From positions 3,911-67,910 of the forward strand of contig DASXZY010000073.1 of assembly GCA_036501625.1 (NCBI GenBank): a stretch of 64,000 bases of DNA, read 5' to 3'. Shown in pieces: positions 18,326 to 27,496 of the stretch. The notes beneath the pieces were generated by a model that saw only the letters and a list, made by a program, of their open reading frames with translations, was not told the DNA's origin and ran no database searches. The position numbers and the translations under genes are program-made. Each line of letters starts with the position of its first letter. Positions within the stretch are counted from its first letter, which is position 1. Source of the DNA: Palsa-1400 sp036501625 (GTDB taxonomy: Bacteria > Verrucomicrobiota > Verrucomicrobiia > Limisphaerales > Palsa-1400).

Positions 18326-19393
18326 TCAAACCGCCACTTTGCAAACCTGCACGCGGCCCCACGGCGGCCACTTGCCGTCCTTGCGTTGCGGTTGGCCGAC
18401 CGCGCCGGAAAAAATGAGCCGTTTTCCGTCCGCGCTAAAGCGGGCGTGCGTGATGCGCCGCTTCGTGTCCAGGGATTCCACGAGGCTGCCGTCTGACCCA
18501 TCGAAGATGGCCGCGTTCCAGGAGCCTTGCGCCTGCCGCCCCGCCATGACGAAGTGCGTGCCGTCCGGGTGCCATGCGATGGTTTCCATAAGGCCGGAAC
18601 CCTGCTGCCCTTCCTTAATCTGGTCCAGTTTCGAGCCTTTGCGCCAATCCCAGCGCTGCCAGGTCATTTTTCCGTTGCCGGCCATCGGATCGTTCATGGG
18701 TCCCATGCCGCATCCTAACAGTGATTTTCCGTCGGGCGCGAAGGCGAGGCCGTAAATGCCTCCGCAATAGTGATGCGATTTGACGGTGCCCCACGACGTA
18801 AAGTCCGGCGAGGTCCACTTTGCGACGGGCGGGGCGCCTGGGTTGGACTGCAAATCCCAAACGCGAACTTCTCCCATCATGTTGGCCGCGCCGAGATGCT
18901 GGCCGTCCGGGCTGAAAGCGCAACTCGTCACGGGGGGAGCATGGGAAAAAACAGCAACCCGGTTTCCCGCGGATGTGTCAAACACTTTTACCGAGGGCTC
19001 GGTTTCCGGCGCCGGCTCATATTTCCAACCGCCCGGAATATATTGGCCCGTGGTTGTTGCCAAATGCTTCCCATCCGGCGACAACGCAAGCTGCCAGTTC
19101 CAGAACTTGTGAGCGGTTACGTGGCGGAAGCATCGGCCCGTTTTCACGTCATGCCAGAGGAGCATTCCGTCATAGCCTCCGGAGATGACTGTTTTGCCGT
19201 CCGGCAACAGAACGCAGGCGCTTGCAAACGAGGCATGCTTTTCGGCGAAGGCATGCGATTCGCCGGTGTCAAGATCCACGCCATGGACTGATCCATCCAT
19301 GCAGGCGGCGAATGCCACGCTGCCATCCGGGACGATGGCAAGGCCGAGCACGCCTGCCGGCAACTTGACATCGAGATCAGGTGTGAGCTTCAT
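18326..19393 (-). CDS. WD40-repeat protein
   Basis: The 355-residue protein consists of WD40-type blades with SPDGKHLA, SPDGQHLGAANMMGEVRVWD and APDGKSLLGCG phrases. It has no signal peptide and no other domain. The start at 19393 (MKLTPDLDV) lies 4 bases after the DUF1501 gene stop, so it is the last gene of a three-gene operon with PSCyt and DUF1501. The frame extends further upstream inside DUF1501 but without sense. WD40 proteins often accompany PSCyt/DUF1501 genes in Planctomycetes and Verrucomicrobia; their function is unknown and probably involves assembly of protein complexes. Confidence 0.85.
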   Translation of the reverse strand: MKLTPDLDVKLPAGVLGLAIVPDGSVAFAACMDGSVHGVDLDTGESHAFAEKHASFASACVLLPDGKTVISGGYDGMLLWHDVKTGRCFRHVTAHKFWNWQLALSPDGKHLATTTGQYIPGGWKYEPAPETEPSVKVFDTSAGNRVAVFSHAPPVTSCAFSPDGQHLGAANMMGEVRVWDLQSNPGAPPVAKWTSPDFTSWGTVKSHHYCGGIYGLAFAPDGKSLLGCGMGPMNDPMAGNGKMTWQRWDWRKGSKLDQIKEGQQGSGLMETIAWHPDGTHFVMAGRQAQGSWNAAIFDGSDGSLVESLDTKRRITHARFSADGKRLIFSGAVGQPQRKDGKWPPWGRVQVCKVAV

Positions 19394-19397
19394 GGGG

Positions 19398-20780
19398 TTA
19401 GGCCAGCAATTCTTTGATCGGTGGCGCCTGATTTTCCACGCGATGAAACGTCGGCATCCCGGGCAAGTCGTATTCGGCGTACGGATCAATGCCCAACGCG
19501 GTGAAGATCGTTGCGAACAGATTTTGCTCGTCGTAAGGCTTGTCCACAACATCCACGCCGTCGTCGTCGGTCGCGCCAGTGACGATGCCGCGCTTCAGTC
19601 CGCATCCGGTCATCATCATGCTCCAAGCATTGGGGTAATGGTCACGCCCGCGGGCTGGGTTCATCCAGGGAGTGCGCCCGAATTCGCCCATCGCGATGAC
19701 CAGCGTGCTGTCAAGAAGGCCGCGCCGTTCAAGGTCGTTAATCAGGTGAAAAACGACGCGGTCCAATTCCGGCACCAACATTTGGTGGATTTCGTGCTGG
19801 AAAACGTGGTTGTCCCAATTCATGCCATTGGCAACCATGACAAATGGCGCGCCGTGCGAGACGAGATTCAGGGCCATGAGCGAGTGCTGGGCAAAACTGC
19901 CGGGGCCATAGCGCTCGCGGTCTTTGGCGGGCAATTTGTTTAAATCGAAAAGGTCCGCGCTGGCGGTCATGCCTTTCAAGCGATCGAACGCCGCATTTTG
20001 ACTGCGCGCCACGCTGCTTTTCCGGTCGCGTTCGTATTTGGCGGTCAGGAAGCGGCGCAAGGTTTCGCGGGACTCCCGGTCGTGTTGCGGAATGCCTTCG
20101 GAGGCGGAGTCAACAAATTGCGTATAATCGCCGCCCAACCGCACCGGCGCATACTCAGCGCCGAGCCATCCAGCCCAATTGCCAGCCTTAAAACTCTCGA
20201 ATTCATTGCCGCCGGGAATCGGGTCCAGGAGAATGAAATTCGGAATCGGCGAATCCACCTGGCCCAGCATCCGCGAACAGACGCTCCCCAGCGTCGGCCG
20301 GGTGAAACCCGCGCGTTCCGGGTTTCCGCGTTGCAGCAGGTTAATGGCTTGCAGATGCTCCGTTTGCGCGGTTTTCATGCTGCGCACAACATTTAGCTTG
20401 TTCGCAATGCTCGCGCAGCGCGGCATCAGCGAGGAAAAGTGAATGCCGGGAATTTTCGTGGAAATGCTGCCGAACGGCCCGCCGCTGGGCCGTCCCGGTT
20501 TGGGATCCCATGTTTCGAATTGGCTGGGCGCTCCGCAAAGCCACAGGAGGATGCAATGTTTCCCGGCTTTTTTCGTTTGCGCCGCGAAGAGCGGGTTCTG
20601 AAAAAGCCCGGTAAAACTCGCGACGCTTGCCAGCGCGCCTCCCGCCAGGCCCTTGATAAAAAGCCGCCGGTGCAGCCGGTGCTCGTCAACTCGGCACGAA
20701 CCAGGCGCGCAGCTTCCGCCCGCGCAATCTCCTCCGGCGCCTTGGTAAACTGTATCTGTGGAAGCAGGACTCATGATCAC
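19398..20780 (-). CDS. DUF1501 family protein, Tat-exported
   Basis: The 460-residue protein has a twin-arginine-like leader (HRRLFIKGLAGGALASVASF, about residues 37-57) preceded by a Cys/Gly-rich N-terminus. The DUF1501 body is related to the alkaline phosphatase/sulfatase fold: it includes WLCGAPSQFETWDPKPG near the start, and GEFGRTPWMNPARGRDHYPNAW, the conserved metal-binding-type segment, near residue 365. Biochemical function is not established for the family; members always pair with PSCyt proteins. The ATG at 20780 overlaps the upstream PSCyt stop as ATGA. The WD40 gene follows after 4 bases. Confidence 0.93.
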   Translation of the reverse strand: MIMSPASTDTVYQGAGGDCAGGSCAPGSCRVDEHRLHRRLFIKGLAGGALASVASFTGLFQNPLFAAQTKKAGKHCILLWLCGAPSQFETWDPKPGRPSGGPFGSISTKIPGIHFSSLMPRCASIANKLNVVRSMKTAQTEHLQAINLLQRGNPERAGFTRPTLGSVCSRMLGQVDSPIPNFILLDPIPGGNEFESFKAGNWAGWLGAEYAPVRLGGDYTQFVDSASEGIPQHDRESRETLRRFLTAKYERDRKSSVARSQNAAFDRLKGMTASADLFDLNKLPAKDRERYGPGSFAQHSLMALNLVSHGAPFVMVANGMNWDNHVFQHEIHQMLVPELDRVVFHLINDLERRGLLDSTLVIAMGEFGRTPWMNPARGRDHYPNAWSMMMTGCGLKRGIVTGATDDDGVDVVDKPYDEQNLFATIFTALGIDPYAEYDLPGMPTFHRVENQAPPIKELLA

Positions 20781-22657
20781 GGCATCGTTAAAAATTCCGC
20801 GCTGGTCATCATGGCCCAGAGCAAATCGCGGTCGGCTTCGGTGCGGTGTTTGGCGCGCTCTTTTAGAAAAGCTTTCGCTTGGCCGGCTTCCTGGGCGTCG
20901 GGCAGGCGATCATACGCTGCCAGGAATGCCTCTCGAACGCACACGTTCGGGTCCTGCAAGGCCATGAGGCGTGACATCGTATTGGCGGGGCTTGGCTTGA
21001 GGATTTTCCCAATCAACGCGGAGTTGGCGAGGAACTGCGCTTGCTGATAGGTGGCGTTGTAATCCTTGGGCAAAACGTCCGGCAACGCCGTGATAGCGGC
21101 CCGCCGCAGGGCATTGTCCTCTGGAGGCAAACCGGCGGCAATGCGCCAGGAACGCGCGAGTTGCTCGGCGGACAGCGGGCGTTCGATCGCGCCAGCAAAA
21201 GTTTCGGGCGCCACGCCGGCGTTTCCAAGCGCGTACACGCGGCTGAGCACAATGCCTCGAACCTCGCGGCGGATGTCGTAATTGTGGCTGGCGAAATCCT
21301 GCGCCAGCCAATCCAGCAATTCCGGGTGGCTGGGAGCATTGCGGGAGTTCATTTCGTCCGGCGGCTGCACAATGCCGCGTCCGAGGAGAGCCGACCACAG
21401 GCGATTGACAAAAGCGCGCGCCAGCAGCGGATTGTTTTGCGTCGCGGCATCGGCAAAAGCGGCGCGCCGCGAGAATTTCGGGACGCGGACTTTGGCCTTG
21501 GCGTCAACGTATTTGTCATCGCTGTCCGTTTCTTTTTGGTCCGGCCCAGGACGTTCTTCTTTTACGGCGCCGCCGCTGAAAAGCGTGATGACCGCGGGCT
21601 GAGACTCCTTTTTCAGATTCGTAAAGTTGACAAATCCGCCGGTGGCAGATTCGGAGACAGCGTTTCCGCCCTCGACGTTCTTGCATCGGTTGTAAGCAGC
21701 CACCAGGCCCCAATAGTGAGCCTGCTTGATCTCGCGAGCCAGCGGATGGTTGTGGCACTGGGCGCAGTTGATTTTGGTTCCATAGACGACCGGCGCGACT
21801 GCTTCGGCGATGGCCTGGAAATCGTCGCGCCGCTCGTACAAGAACCACGAAGCTCCTTCGTCTTCCGCTTTGGCTGATCGCGCCAGCAAAATCGCATGAA
21901 CCATTTCGTTCCAAGGCCGGTTTTTCCGGAAGTTATTTTCGAGAAACGCCCACCAGCCGTTTTTCTTGCGCTGATCTTCCGTCTTCTCCCGTTTGCCGCG
22001 GCCCATGAGAAAATAATCCCATAATTCGCGCATCCGCATAGGATACTCGTCTGAGGCCAGCAGCCGGTCCACTAAATCGGCCCGCTTTGAAGCCGCCGGG
22101 GCATCGAGGAACGCCTGCAATTCCGCCGAAGTGCAAATGCGGCCGGCAAGATCAAGATAGACGCGCCGGCACCAGGTGCGATCATCGGCTTCCGCGGCGG
22201 GCTTAACCTTGCGCTCCTGCCAGCCTTCCGAGATCAACGTGTCAACGGCTTGCGGAATTGAATCGAAATGGCGAAGGGGGCGCGGCTTGTCCGCTGGTTG
22301 GATGTCTGCCGCGCTCATGGCAGTTATCCATTCGCGGATCGTTTTCCTATCGGCCTCCGCCAGTTGCTTCTTGGGCGGCATGTGGGGATCGGCATCGGCC
22401 GCCAAATTATTAAAAAGCCGGCTTTCCTGCGGCTTGCCGGGAACGACGACAGCGCCATCATCGCCGCCCTTCAGCAGCACGTCGAAATTGTCGAGTTCAA
22501 GACCGCTCTTTTGTTGCAAGGGGCCGTGGCATTTGACGCAATTGACGTCCAGTATCGGCTGGACCTTGCTCGACCAAAGCGCCGACGCCTCCGTCCCGCT
22601 GGCGATTTGAACGGCAGCAAGAAGGCCCCAAAGGACATGGACGCAGTGGCGGCGCAT
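20777..22657 (-). CDS. PSCyt protein: cytochrome-like CxxCH motif plus DUF1549 and DUF1553 (short form)
   Basis: The 626-residue protein has a signal peptide (about 1-24). Planctomycete-type cytochrome C motif C40-VKC-H44 and a downstream MPPKKQL phrase, a likely distal haem ligand, follow. DUF1549 (about residues 140-330) contains a second CxxCH (NCAQCHNHP), and DUF1553 spans about 390-620. At 626 residues it is shorter than the usual 800-1,000. Such proteins are thought to be secreted or periplasmic haem proteins involved in degradation of complex or sulfated polysaccharides, but no activity is proven. It is the first gene of the operon with DUF1501 and WD40. The divergent serine hydrolase gene lies upstream. 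Confidence 0.92.
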   Translation of the reverse strand: MRRHCVHVLWGLLAAVQIASGTEASALWSSKVQPILDVNCVKCHGPLQQKSGLELDNFDVLLKGGDDGAVVVPGKPQESRLFNNLAADADPHMPPKKQLAEADRKTIREWITAMSAADIQPADKPRPLRHFDSIPQAVDTLISEGWQERKVKPAAEADDRTWCRRVYLDLAGRICTSAELQAFLDAPAASKRADLVDRLLASDEYPMRMRELWDYFLMGRGKREKTEDQRKKNGWWAFLENNFRKNRPWNEMVHAILLARSAKAEDEGASWFLYERRDDFQAIAEAVAPVVYGTKINCAQCHNHPLAREIKQAHYWGLVAAYNRCKNVEGGNAVSESATGGFVNFTNLKKESQPAVITLFSGGAVKEERPGPDQKETDSDDKYVDAKAKVRVPKFSRRAAFADAATQNNPLLARAFVNRLWSALLGRGIVQPPDEMNSRNAPSHPELLDWLAQDFASHNYDIRREVRGIVLSRVYALGNAGVAPETFAGAIERPLSAEQLARSWRIAAGLPPEDNALRRAAITALPDVLPKDYNATYQQAQFLANSALIGKILKPSPANTMSRLMALQDPNVCVREAFLAAYDRLPDAQEAGQAKAFLKERAKHRTEADRDLLWAMMTSAEFLTMP

Positions 22658-22757
22658 TTCGTTTTACAAGTTTGCACCCAATAGACGCGTCCGTGCAACA
22701 GCCTCTTCAAACAAAGTAGCCCTTGAATTGCACGCCTTCCTCTGGTTGCATCCAGAC

Positions 22758-24017
22758 ATGACTTTCAAAACACTTCGCGTTTTCGCGCGTTTGGCACGAT
22801 TGGCCGCGATCATGCTCCTGCCTGCGACCGTGACAACGGGCCAGGCTGCCGATTATTTTCCTCCGCCCGACAGCGAGGGCGGATGGCGCGAAGCGCATGG
22901 CGCGGCGCAAGTTCGAAAACACGCGGGACTGGACCTGGCCCAATTGGACCGGGCGTTTGATTTCACTCAACGTTGCAGCCAGAACGGCGGGCTCCTCGTC
23001 GTGCGCCACGGGTATTTGGGTTACGAGCGGTATTTCGGCCGCGCCTTTCGCAATGCCAGCCCCGACATGGCCTCCACGGGGAAGGCAGTCACGAGCATTG
23101 CCTGCGGCATCATGTTGCAGGAATTTCATGATAAAATTCCCGACGGGCTCGCGCAAAAAGTATTTACGCGGACATATTTGCCAGAGGCCTTTCCTTTGGA
23201 TGACCCCCGGAAGGCGGACATAACGTTGGGCCAGCTTCTATGCATGACAGCCGGCTATCACGGAGAGGGGTCCAGCCCGGGGATTGCGAGCGGGCAGGTA
23301 GTTCCACTCAGTCCAGCGCCGGGCCAGGATATCCACAATCTGGATATGTCTTCAATCCGAACCGTCCTTTGGACGAATCCCGGCGCGGGTTATTCCTATT
23401 CGTCGCCTGCGCCCCACATCGCGTCCATCGTGCTGCGGCACGTCACCGGGATGGAACTGCCCGCCTACATTGACGAACACTTGGGCAAGCCGATGGGGTG
23501 GGGGCTATGGGGTTATTGTTTGCACCGCGGAAATTTTGACATGCCGCATGCCAACGGCGCGGGCAGCATCGCTCTGCACGCAACGGATGCCATTCGATTC
23601 GGCTATTGCCTATTGCACCACGGCAAGTGGGGCGCCAGGCAATTGGCGCCCGCGGACTATGTCGCATCGTGCGGCCAGCCGTCGCCGTTCAACCCGCATT
23701 GCCCGTTTAGCCTCATGTTCGAGAACAATTCCGACGGCCACGTTGCTGGGGCGCCGCGGGACGCATTTTACAAGTCGGGAGCGGGCGGGTTTGGCATCTT
23801 CATCGTGCCATCGCTGGATATGGTGATTTACAAGTTGGGCGGCAACGATTCGCAATATGACCCGGCTCTGACTGGCTTGCCTCAGCCGCACCCATACGAC
23901 GGCTCCCGCGACCATTGGCATCCGATCGCGCGGACTCCATTCAACGAAGGCAGCATGGGCGGCGACGATGGCCTGCGGCGCGTCCTCGAAATGGTCTCCG
24001 CGGCCGTCAGGGATTGA
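22758..24017 (+). CDS. Secreted serine hydrolase of the beta-lactamase/class C (S12) family
   Basis: The 419-residue protein has a signal peptide (about residues 1-30). The nucleophile motif is S106-T-G-K109 (MASTGKAV), followed by GQLLCMTAGYHG, typical of PF00144. The second motif is YSYSS (Y-S-S instead of the common Y-x-N), and a K-S-G triad sits in YKSGAGGFG near residue 345. Family members include esterases, D-aminopeptidases and carboxypeptidase-like enzymes; the substrate cannot be told. ATG 22758 (MTFKTLRV) is preferred to the upstream ATG at 22728, because it starts the signal peptide directly. The gene is divergent from the PSCyt operon and converges with a catalase remnant. Confidence 0.88.
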   Translation: MTFKTLRVFARLARLAAIMLLPATVTTGQAADYFPPPDSEGGWREAHGAAQVRKHAGLDLAQLDRAFDFTQRCSQNGGLLVVRHGYLGYERYFGRAFRNASPDMASTGKAVTSIACGIMLQEFHDKIPDGLAQKVFTRTYLPEAFPLDDPRKADITLGQLLCMTAGYHGEGSSPGIASGQVVPLSPAPGQDIHNLDMSSIRTVLWTNPGAGYSYSSPAPHIASIVLRHVTGMELPAYIDEHLGKPMGWGLWGYCLHRGNFDMPHANGAGSIALHATDAIRFGYCLLHHGKWGARQLAPADYVASCGQPSPFNPHCPFSLMFENNSDGHVAGAPRDAFYKSGAGGFGIFIVPSLDMVIYKLGGNDSQYDPALTGLPQPHPYDGSRDHWHPIARTPFNEGSMGGDDGLRRVLEMVSAAVRD

Positions 24018-24051
24018 TTCTCAATGCCCGGGATTCGCCCGATTCCAAATC

Positions 24052-24657
24052 TCAAGCGCGGGGAGCCTCCGGATTCGCGAGGGCAGCCCGCCTGCGGCGG
24101 CCGCTAAGCAGGTAGATGTCCGCCCGCACCTGCGTCAACGGGTCGCCAGAAGAATCTATCCCGCCAACCCGTGGGACAGGGTCAAAGATAATCCGCCGCT
24201 CCGGCTCTTGCTCATCTACACGCGCCGCCAGAGTGATCGTGCCAAACGGAATCTCCCCGCGATTGGCCGGCCATGTTGTGCTCGCGTCCGCGACATCGTC
24301 GCCCGTCTCGGTCATTTGCACGAAAACGCCGAGCTTGACCGGCTTCTTGGCCAGCCGCGGGCCAAGTTCGTCGAAGAGAAAGTTGGGGGACATTGCCGTC
24401 GCTGCCTCATTGGAGAGATATTCCGTCCCGTCCTCAGGCCGGATGCGAAAGCGCCCATGCCGGCTCAGCCCATCCGAGTTCGTGAACTTGAAAGCGGTGC
24501 CAGCGAAGAATGCTTCGCGCGCGAAGCTGGTGGGGATGGGTTTGGGCGCTTCCACAAACCGCTTTAAGCCCAAGCTTTTCGCCGCGGGAAAGAAGGGCCC
24601 AAATATTCCTTCACTCGCGCGGCCTTTGTTTCGGGCCGTTTTGCGGTCACGGTCCAT
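24052..24657 (-). pseudogene. Catalase-related peroxidase (SrpA-like), N-terminal half missing
   Basis: From about 24600 down to the stop at 24052 the translation matches the C-terminal half of SrpA-type catalase-like haem peroxidases. Conserved phrases include APKPIPTSFAREAFF, AFKFTNSDG, RIRPEDGTEYLS, SPNFLFDELGPRLA and DPLTQVRADIYLLSGRRRR. Family members are about 330-360 residues; only about 180 remain. The N-terminal half with the distal His and the first part of the haem pocket is gone. Upstream of the match the frame runs into the end of the neighbouring deacetylase-like gene. There is an ATG at 24657, so a truncated 201-residue product is possible, but it could not be an active peroxidase. 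A deletion that joined the two genes is the simplest explanation. Confidence 0.8.
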
Positions 24658-24677
24658 CCGATGCGCCAAATTATTTT

Positions 24678-26387
24678 TTAACGTCCGAGATTCGCGGAAG
24701 CTTTTGCAGCTTGTGTTTCGAACGTAAAAATGAGTTGGCCCGATGCGCTTGGGTTTAGGGAAACGCTGCCGCCGTCCAATTGCGTGCAGGTTCCTGAATC
24801 CGCAGGGAGGCGAAGCTCGTAATCCTTGCCCTTTGAGCGATAATTGATGCTGTTCGCCGTTACAGACTGGATTGCAGATTGCCGCCGAATGCCGCCGGGC
24901 AGCCGCCACTGCCAGCGCAAGGGTTTTCCATGGGAATCCGTCCCGGCGAACGTGATCTGTGTTTCAAAGCAAACGATGGAAAACATCCCTCCCGAAGCCA
25001 GCGGTTGCTGGATGCTCAAATCGGTGGCGTTCAACTCCTTCACCGTTGGCGGGCCGCTCAACGCCAGATGCGAGCCGTCTCCATCCAGCGAAAGGGCGGC
25101 CGGATAGCGAATTCGCCGATTTTCAGGGGGCCGCCAACTCGCGGAATCGACAATCGGCAGCGTTGTGTAGGCGAGCGTGTGGCCGACGAGCGCGGTTTCA
25201 TGTGTTGGCGAAGGAACCGTTTCGTCGAAACAGTGGAGGTCGCGAATAAAGAGCGCGTTGCTCTGCCAGATTAAATTGAGCCGGTAATAGCGGCTGTCAT
25301 ACCAGATGGTTTTGCGGTTTTGATGCCTCCAATCGTCAAGAACAACGACACTCGTCGGCGGTGTCAGCTTGAAATGATCCTTAAACCATTGGCCCGATTG
25401 CGCGAGCGTCTCCACGCGAATCGATCCGGCTTTTGCTTCCGTCGCGAACAATCGAATTTGTTGCGTTAAGCCTTGCTTCATCCCATCCCAGCCGAAGGAA
25501 TTTTCCTGGCCAGCCTGCGTGTAACCAAATGCCAGCGCGGGTTGATGAATGAGAGCGTCCATGAACCATGCCACCCAGTTCGTGGAACCGCCGGCGTCGC
25601 GGTAAACCGGCTCCAATGAATATAATCCCGGCGTCGTGCCGTGCTGATAAATGGGATCGCTGCCGAGCATGCGGAAGACAGGAATGTTGATTTGCCCGGC
25701 CTCGGTTTGAGCCGGCATGTAGGCATTGAGCCGGCTGGGATAGTAAGCCTGATTCCAATAACCGCCCCATAGCGTGTAACCATCGGTTCCAATCTGATCC
25801 TTGCAGTTGCACGAGGCCACCAGGCCATACTTCTCGCTCATGTAAGCCAGTGTCACTTCATCAATGAACCACGATCCGGCGGTGCGCGGATAGAATCCAA
25901 AGATGCTTTTGAAATCCGCCATGTACACATCCACCAGCTTGCGCCGCTCCTCCGGTGTGTAACCGGGAGAGAACCCAACGTCGGCCGCCGGGTCCCATTC
26001 ATGATGCCCCCGCCATGGGACGCCGGCTTTCCTGGCCAGCAATTCGGGGATTTCCCACCACGCGGCCAGTTCAAAATTTGTCACGGTCGGACCCGCGAAC
26101 AGCTTTTGATAGTTCGTGTCCATGAGGGCGTCGTACTGAAACGCGAATGTGGCCGGCAAATGAAATTCATTCAGCAATTGGACTTGCGCGCTGGTGGCTT
26201 TGAACAGGACGGTTTCGGAGTCGGCCACTCTAAAATCGTTGTCGCGAATAAAGTTGTAGATATTGACGATGCGCGGCTGGTCCGCCGCCGTGGCTGCGCC
26301 GATGCCATAAAACGAAATGCCAATCGCCAAAACCCCAGCGAGAATTTGCCCGCTTACTTGATGCAGCCAGCGACTTCTAGCGATCAT
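24678..26387 (-). CDS. Secreted deacetylase/glycosidase-barrel-like protein of unknown function
   Basis: The 569-residue protein has a signal peptide (about 1-35). Its N-terminal 330 residues look like a TIM-barrel of the glycoside hydrolase/deacetylase superfamily. The visible phrases are LPATFAFQYDALMD, ELAAWWEIPELL, WRGHHEWD, YPRTAGSWFIDEVTLAYM and CNCKDQIGTDGYTLWGGYWNQAYYPSR. The C-terminal 200 residues appear beta-rich. Similar proteins occur in Bacteroidota and Verrucomicrobiota next to carbohydrate genes, but I do not know an assigned activity or a confirmed metal site. The gene is monocistronic. Immediately downstream lies a catalase fragment in the same direction. Confidence 0.7.
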   Translation of the reverse strand: MIARSRWLHQVSGQILAGVLAIGISFYGIGAATAADQPRIVNIYNFIRDNDFRVADSETVLFKATSAQVQLLNEFHLPATFAFQYDALMDTNYQKLFAGPTVTNFELAAWWEIPELLARKAGVPWRGHHEWDPAADVGFSPGYTPEERRKLVDVYMADFKSIFGFYPRTAGSWFIDEVTLAYMSEKYGLVASCNCKDQIGTDGYTLWGGYWNQAYYPSRLNAYMPAQTEAGQINIPVFRMLGSDPIYQHGTTPGLYSLEPVYRDAGGSTNWVAWFMDALIHQPALAFGYTQAGQENSFGWDGMKQGLTQQIRLFATEAKAGSIRVETLAQSGQWFKDHFKLTPPTSVVVLDDWRHQNRKTIWYDSRYYRLNLIWQSNALFIRDLHCFDETVPSPTHETALVGHTLAYTTLPIVDSASWRPPENRRIRYPAALSLDGDGSHLALSGPPTVKELNATDLSIQQPLASGGMFSIVCFETQITFAGTDSHGKPLRWQWRLPGGIRRQSAIQSVTANSINYRSKGKDYELRLPADSGTCTQLDGGSVSLNPSASGQLIFTFETQAAKASANLGR

Positions 26388-26551
26388 TCGACAATATGTT
26401 GTTCAGATTATTGACCACAGATTACGCGGCAGGCGCTTAATGTAAAGCCGGCTGCCGCAAGCCGTCGTAATTCACGTTACGAGACTCACTGAAGTGAAAA
26501 TCCGCTCTGGTTTTGAACCTTTTCTGGCTTCGGGCATTCCACTGGCTGTAA

Positions 26552-27100
26552 ATGCTGGTGGTGGCTGAACACGAACAACTGCCCGTCGCGCAGGCCAGGG
26601 CCGGAGAACCGGCGGCTTGGGAGCGCCTGTTTCGCCGCTACCGACTGCCGGTTTATGTTTATGTTTTTGAGCTGGTCCATGATGAGCAGGCGAGCCTCGA
26701 CATCGTTCAGGAAACGTTTATTGCCGCCACACGCAACATCGGAGGGTTGCGCGAGGACGGAAAATTTGGCGGCTGGCTGTTCGGCATCGCGCACCAGAAA
26801 TGCATCCAGCGGTGGCGCAAACAGGACCGCGAATCCGCCGCGTTGGAACAAGCGGCCCAGGAGCCGGATGAGTTTGAGGACGACGCCAGTGAGTTGCTCA
26901 TCCGCCGCGAACAGGAGGCGGAGTTCATGAGTTTGCTCGAACAACTGCCGCTGCCGCATCGCTCGGTGCTGCTGCTTCATTTCATCGAGGATTTTTCGCT
27001 GGAGGAAATCGCGCGCATCACCGAAACCAGCCTGGGCACGGTCAAATCCCGACTGCATTACGCCAAGAAAAATCTCAGAAAACTATGGGAGGAAAAATGA
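26552..27100 (+). CDS. ECF-type RNA polymerase sigma factor
   Basis: The 182-residue protein has region 2 (RRYRLPVYVYVFELVHDEQASLDIVQETF, about residues 28-58), with the WLFGIAHQKCIQRWRK segment for promoter opening. Region 4 is SLEEIARITETSLGTVKSRLHYAKKNLRK (about 150-180), a helix-turn-helix for -35 recognition. The stop overlaps the start of the next gene by four bases (ATGA). That gene encodes a one-span membrane protein, the normal arrangement of a sigma/anti-sigma pair. Confidence 0.94.
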   Translation: MLVVAEHEQLPVAQARAGEPAAWERLFRRYRLPVYVYVFELVHDEQASLDIVQETFIAATRNIGGLREDGKFGGWLFGIAHQKCIQRWRKQDRESAALEQAAQEPDEFEDDASELLIRREQEAEFMSLLEQLPLPHRSVLLLHFIEDFSLEEIARITETSLGTVKSRLHYAKKNLRKLWEEK

Positions 27101-27495
27101 AAACGCCCCGCGAAGTTTTATTCCAGCGCCATCGCGCCGTTGAGGCAAAATTGGACGCCATCAGCCGCGCCGCCGCCAGGCCATCTCCGCGCGCTGTCAA
27201 TTTTCTGCGCGATTTCTGGCTTGAGGTATTCTGGACGCCGCGCCGCATCTGGGCCGGATTGGCGGCGGTGTGGCTGGTGATTCTCGCGGCCAATCTTGAT
27301 TTCCACGCCGGCGCCCCGCGCATGACGGCCGCTGTTTCGCCCAACGCCGGCGGATTTCTCATCGCGCTCCACGAACCGGAGCAAGTGATGGCCGAATTCA
27401 CGCGCGGGCCTGCTCCGCAAAAGGCCGAGCCGCCGAAGCCGCCCGCCGCTTTGCCCCCGCGCTCGGCCCGCCATGTCGAATTTCGCATCATTTAA
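27097..27495 (+). CDS. Small single-span membrane protein, probable anti-sigma factor
   Basis: The 132-residue protein has a basic cytoplasmic N-terminus, one membrane helix (about residues 50-66, IWAGLAAVWLVILAANL) and a Pro/Ala-rich extracytoplasmic tail. It lacks an HxxxCxxC zinc anti-sigma motif. The role is inferred only from its overlap with the ECF sigma gene and its topology. ATG 27097 is chosen because it gives the ATGA coupling; an ATG four codons upstream is less likely. Confidence 0.7.
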   Translation: MKTPREVLFQRHRAVEAKLDAISRAAARPSPRAVNFLRDFWLEVFWTPRRIWAGLAAVWLVILAANLDFHAGAPRMTAAVSPNAGGFLIALHEPEQVMAEFTRGPAPQKAEPPKPPAALPPRSARHVEFRII

Positions 27496-27496
27496 T

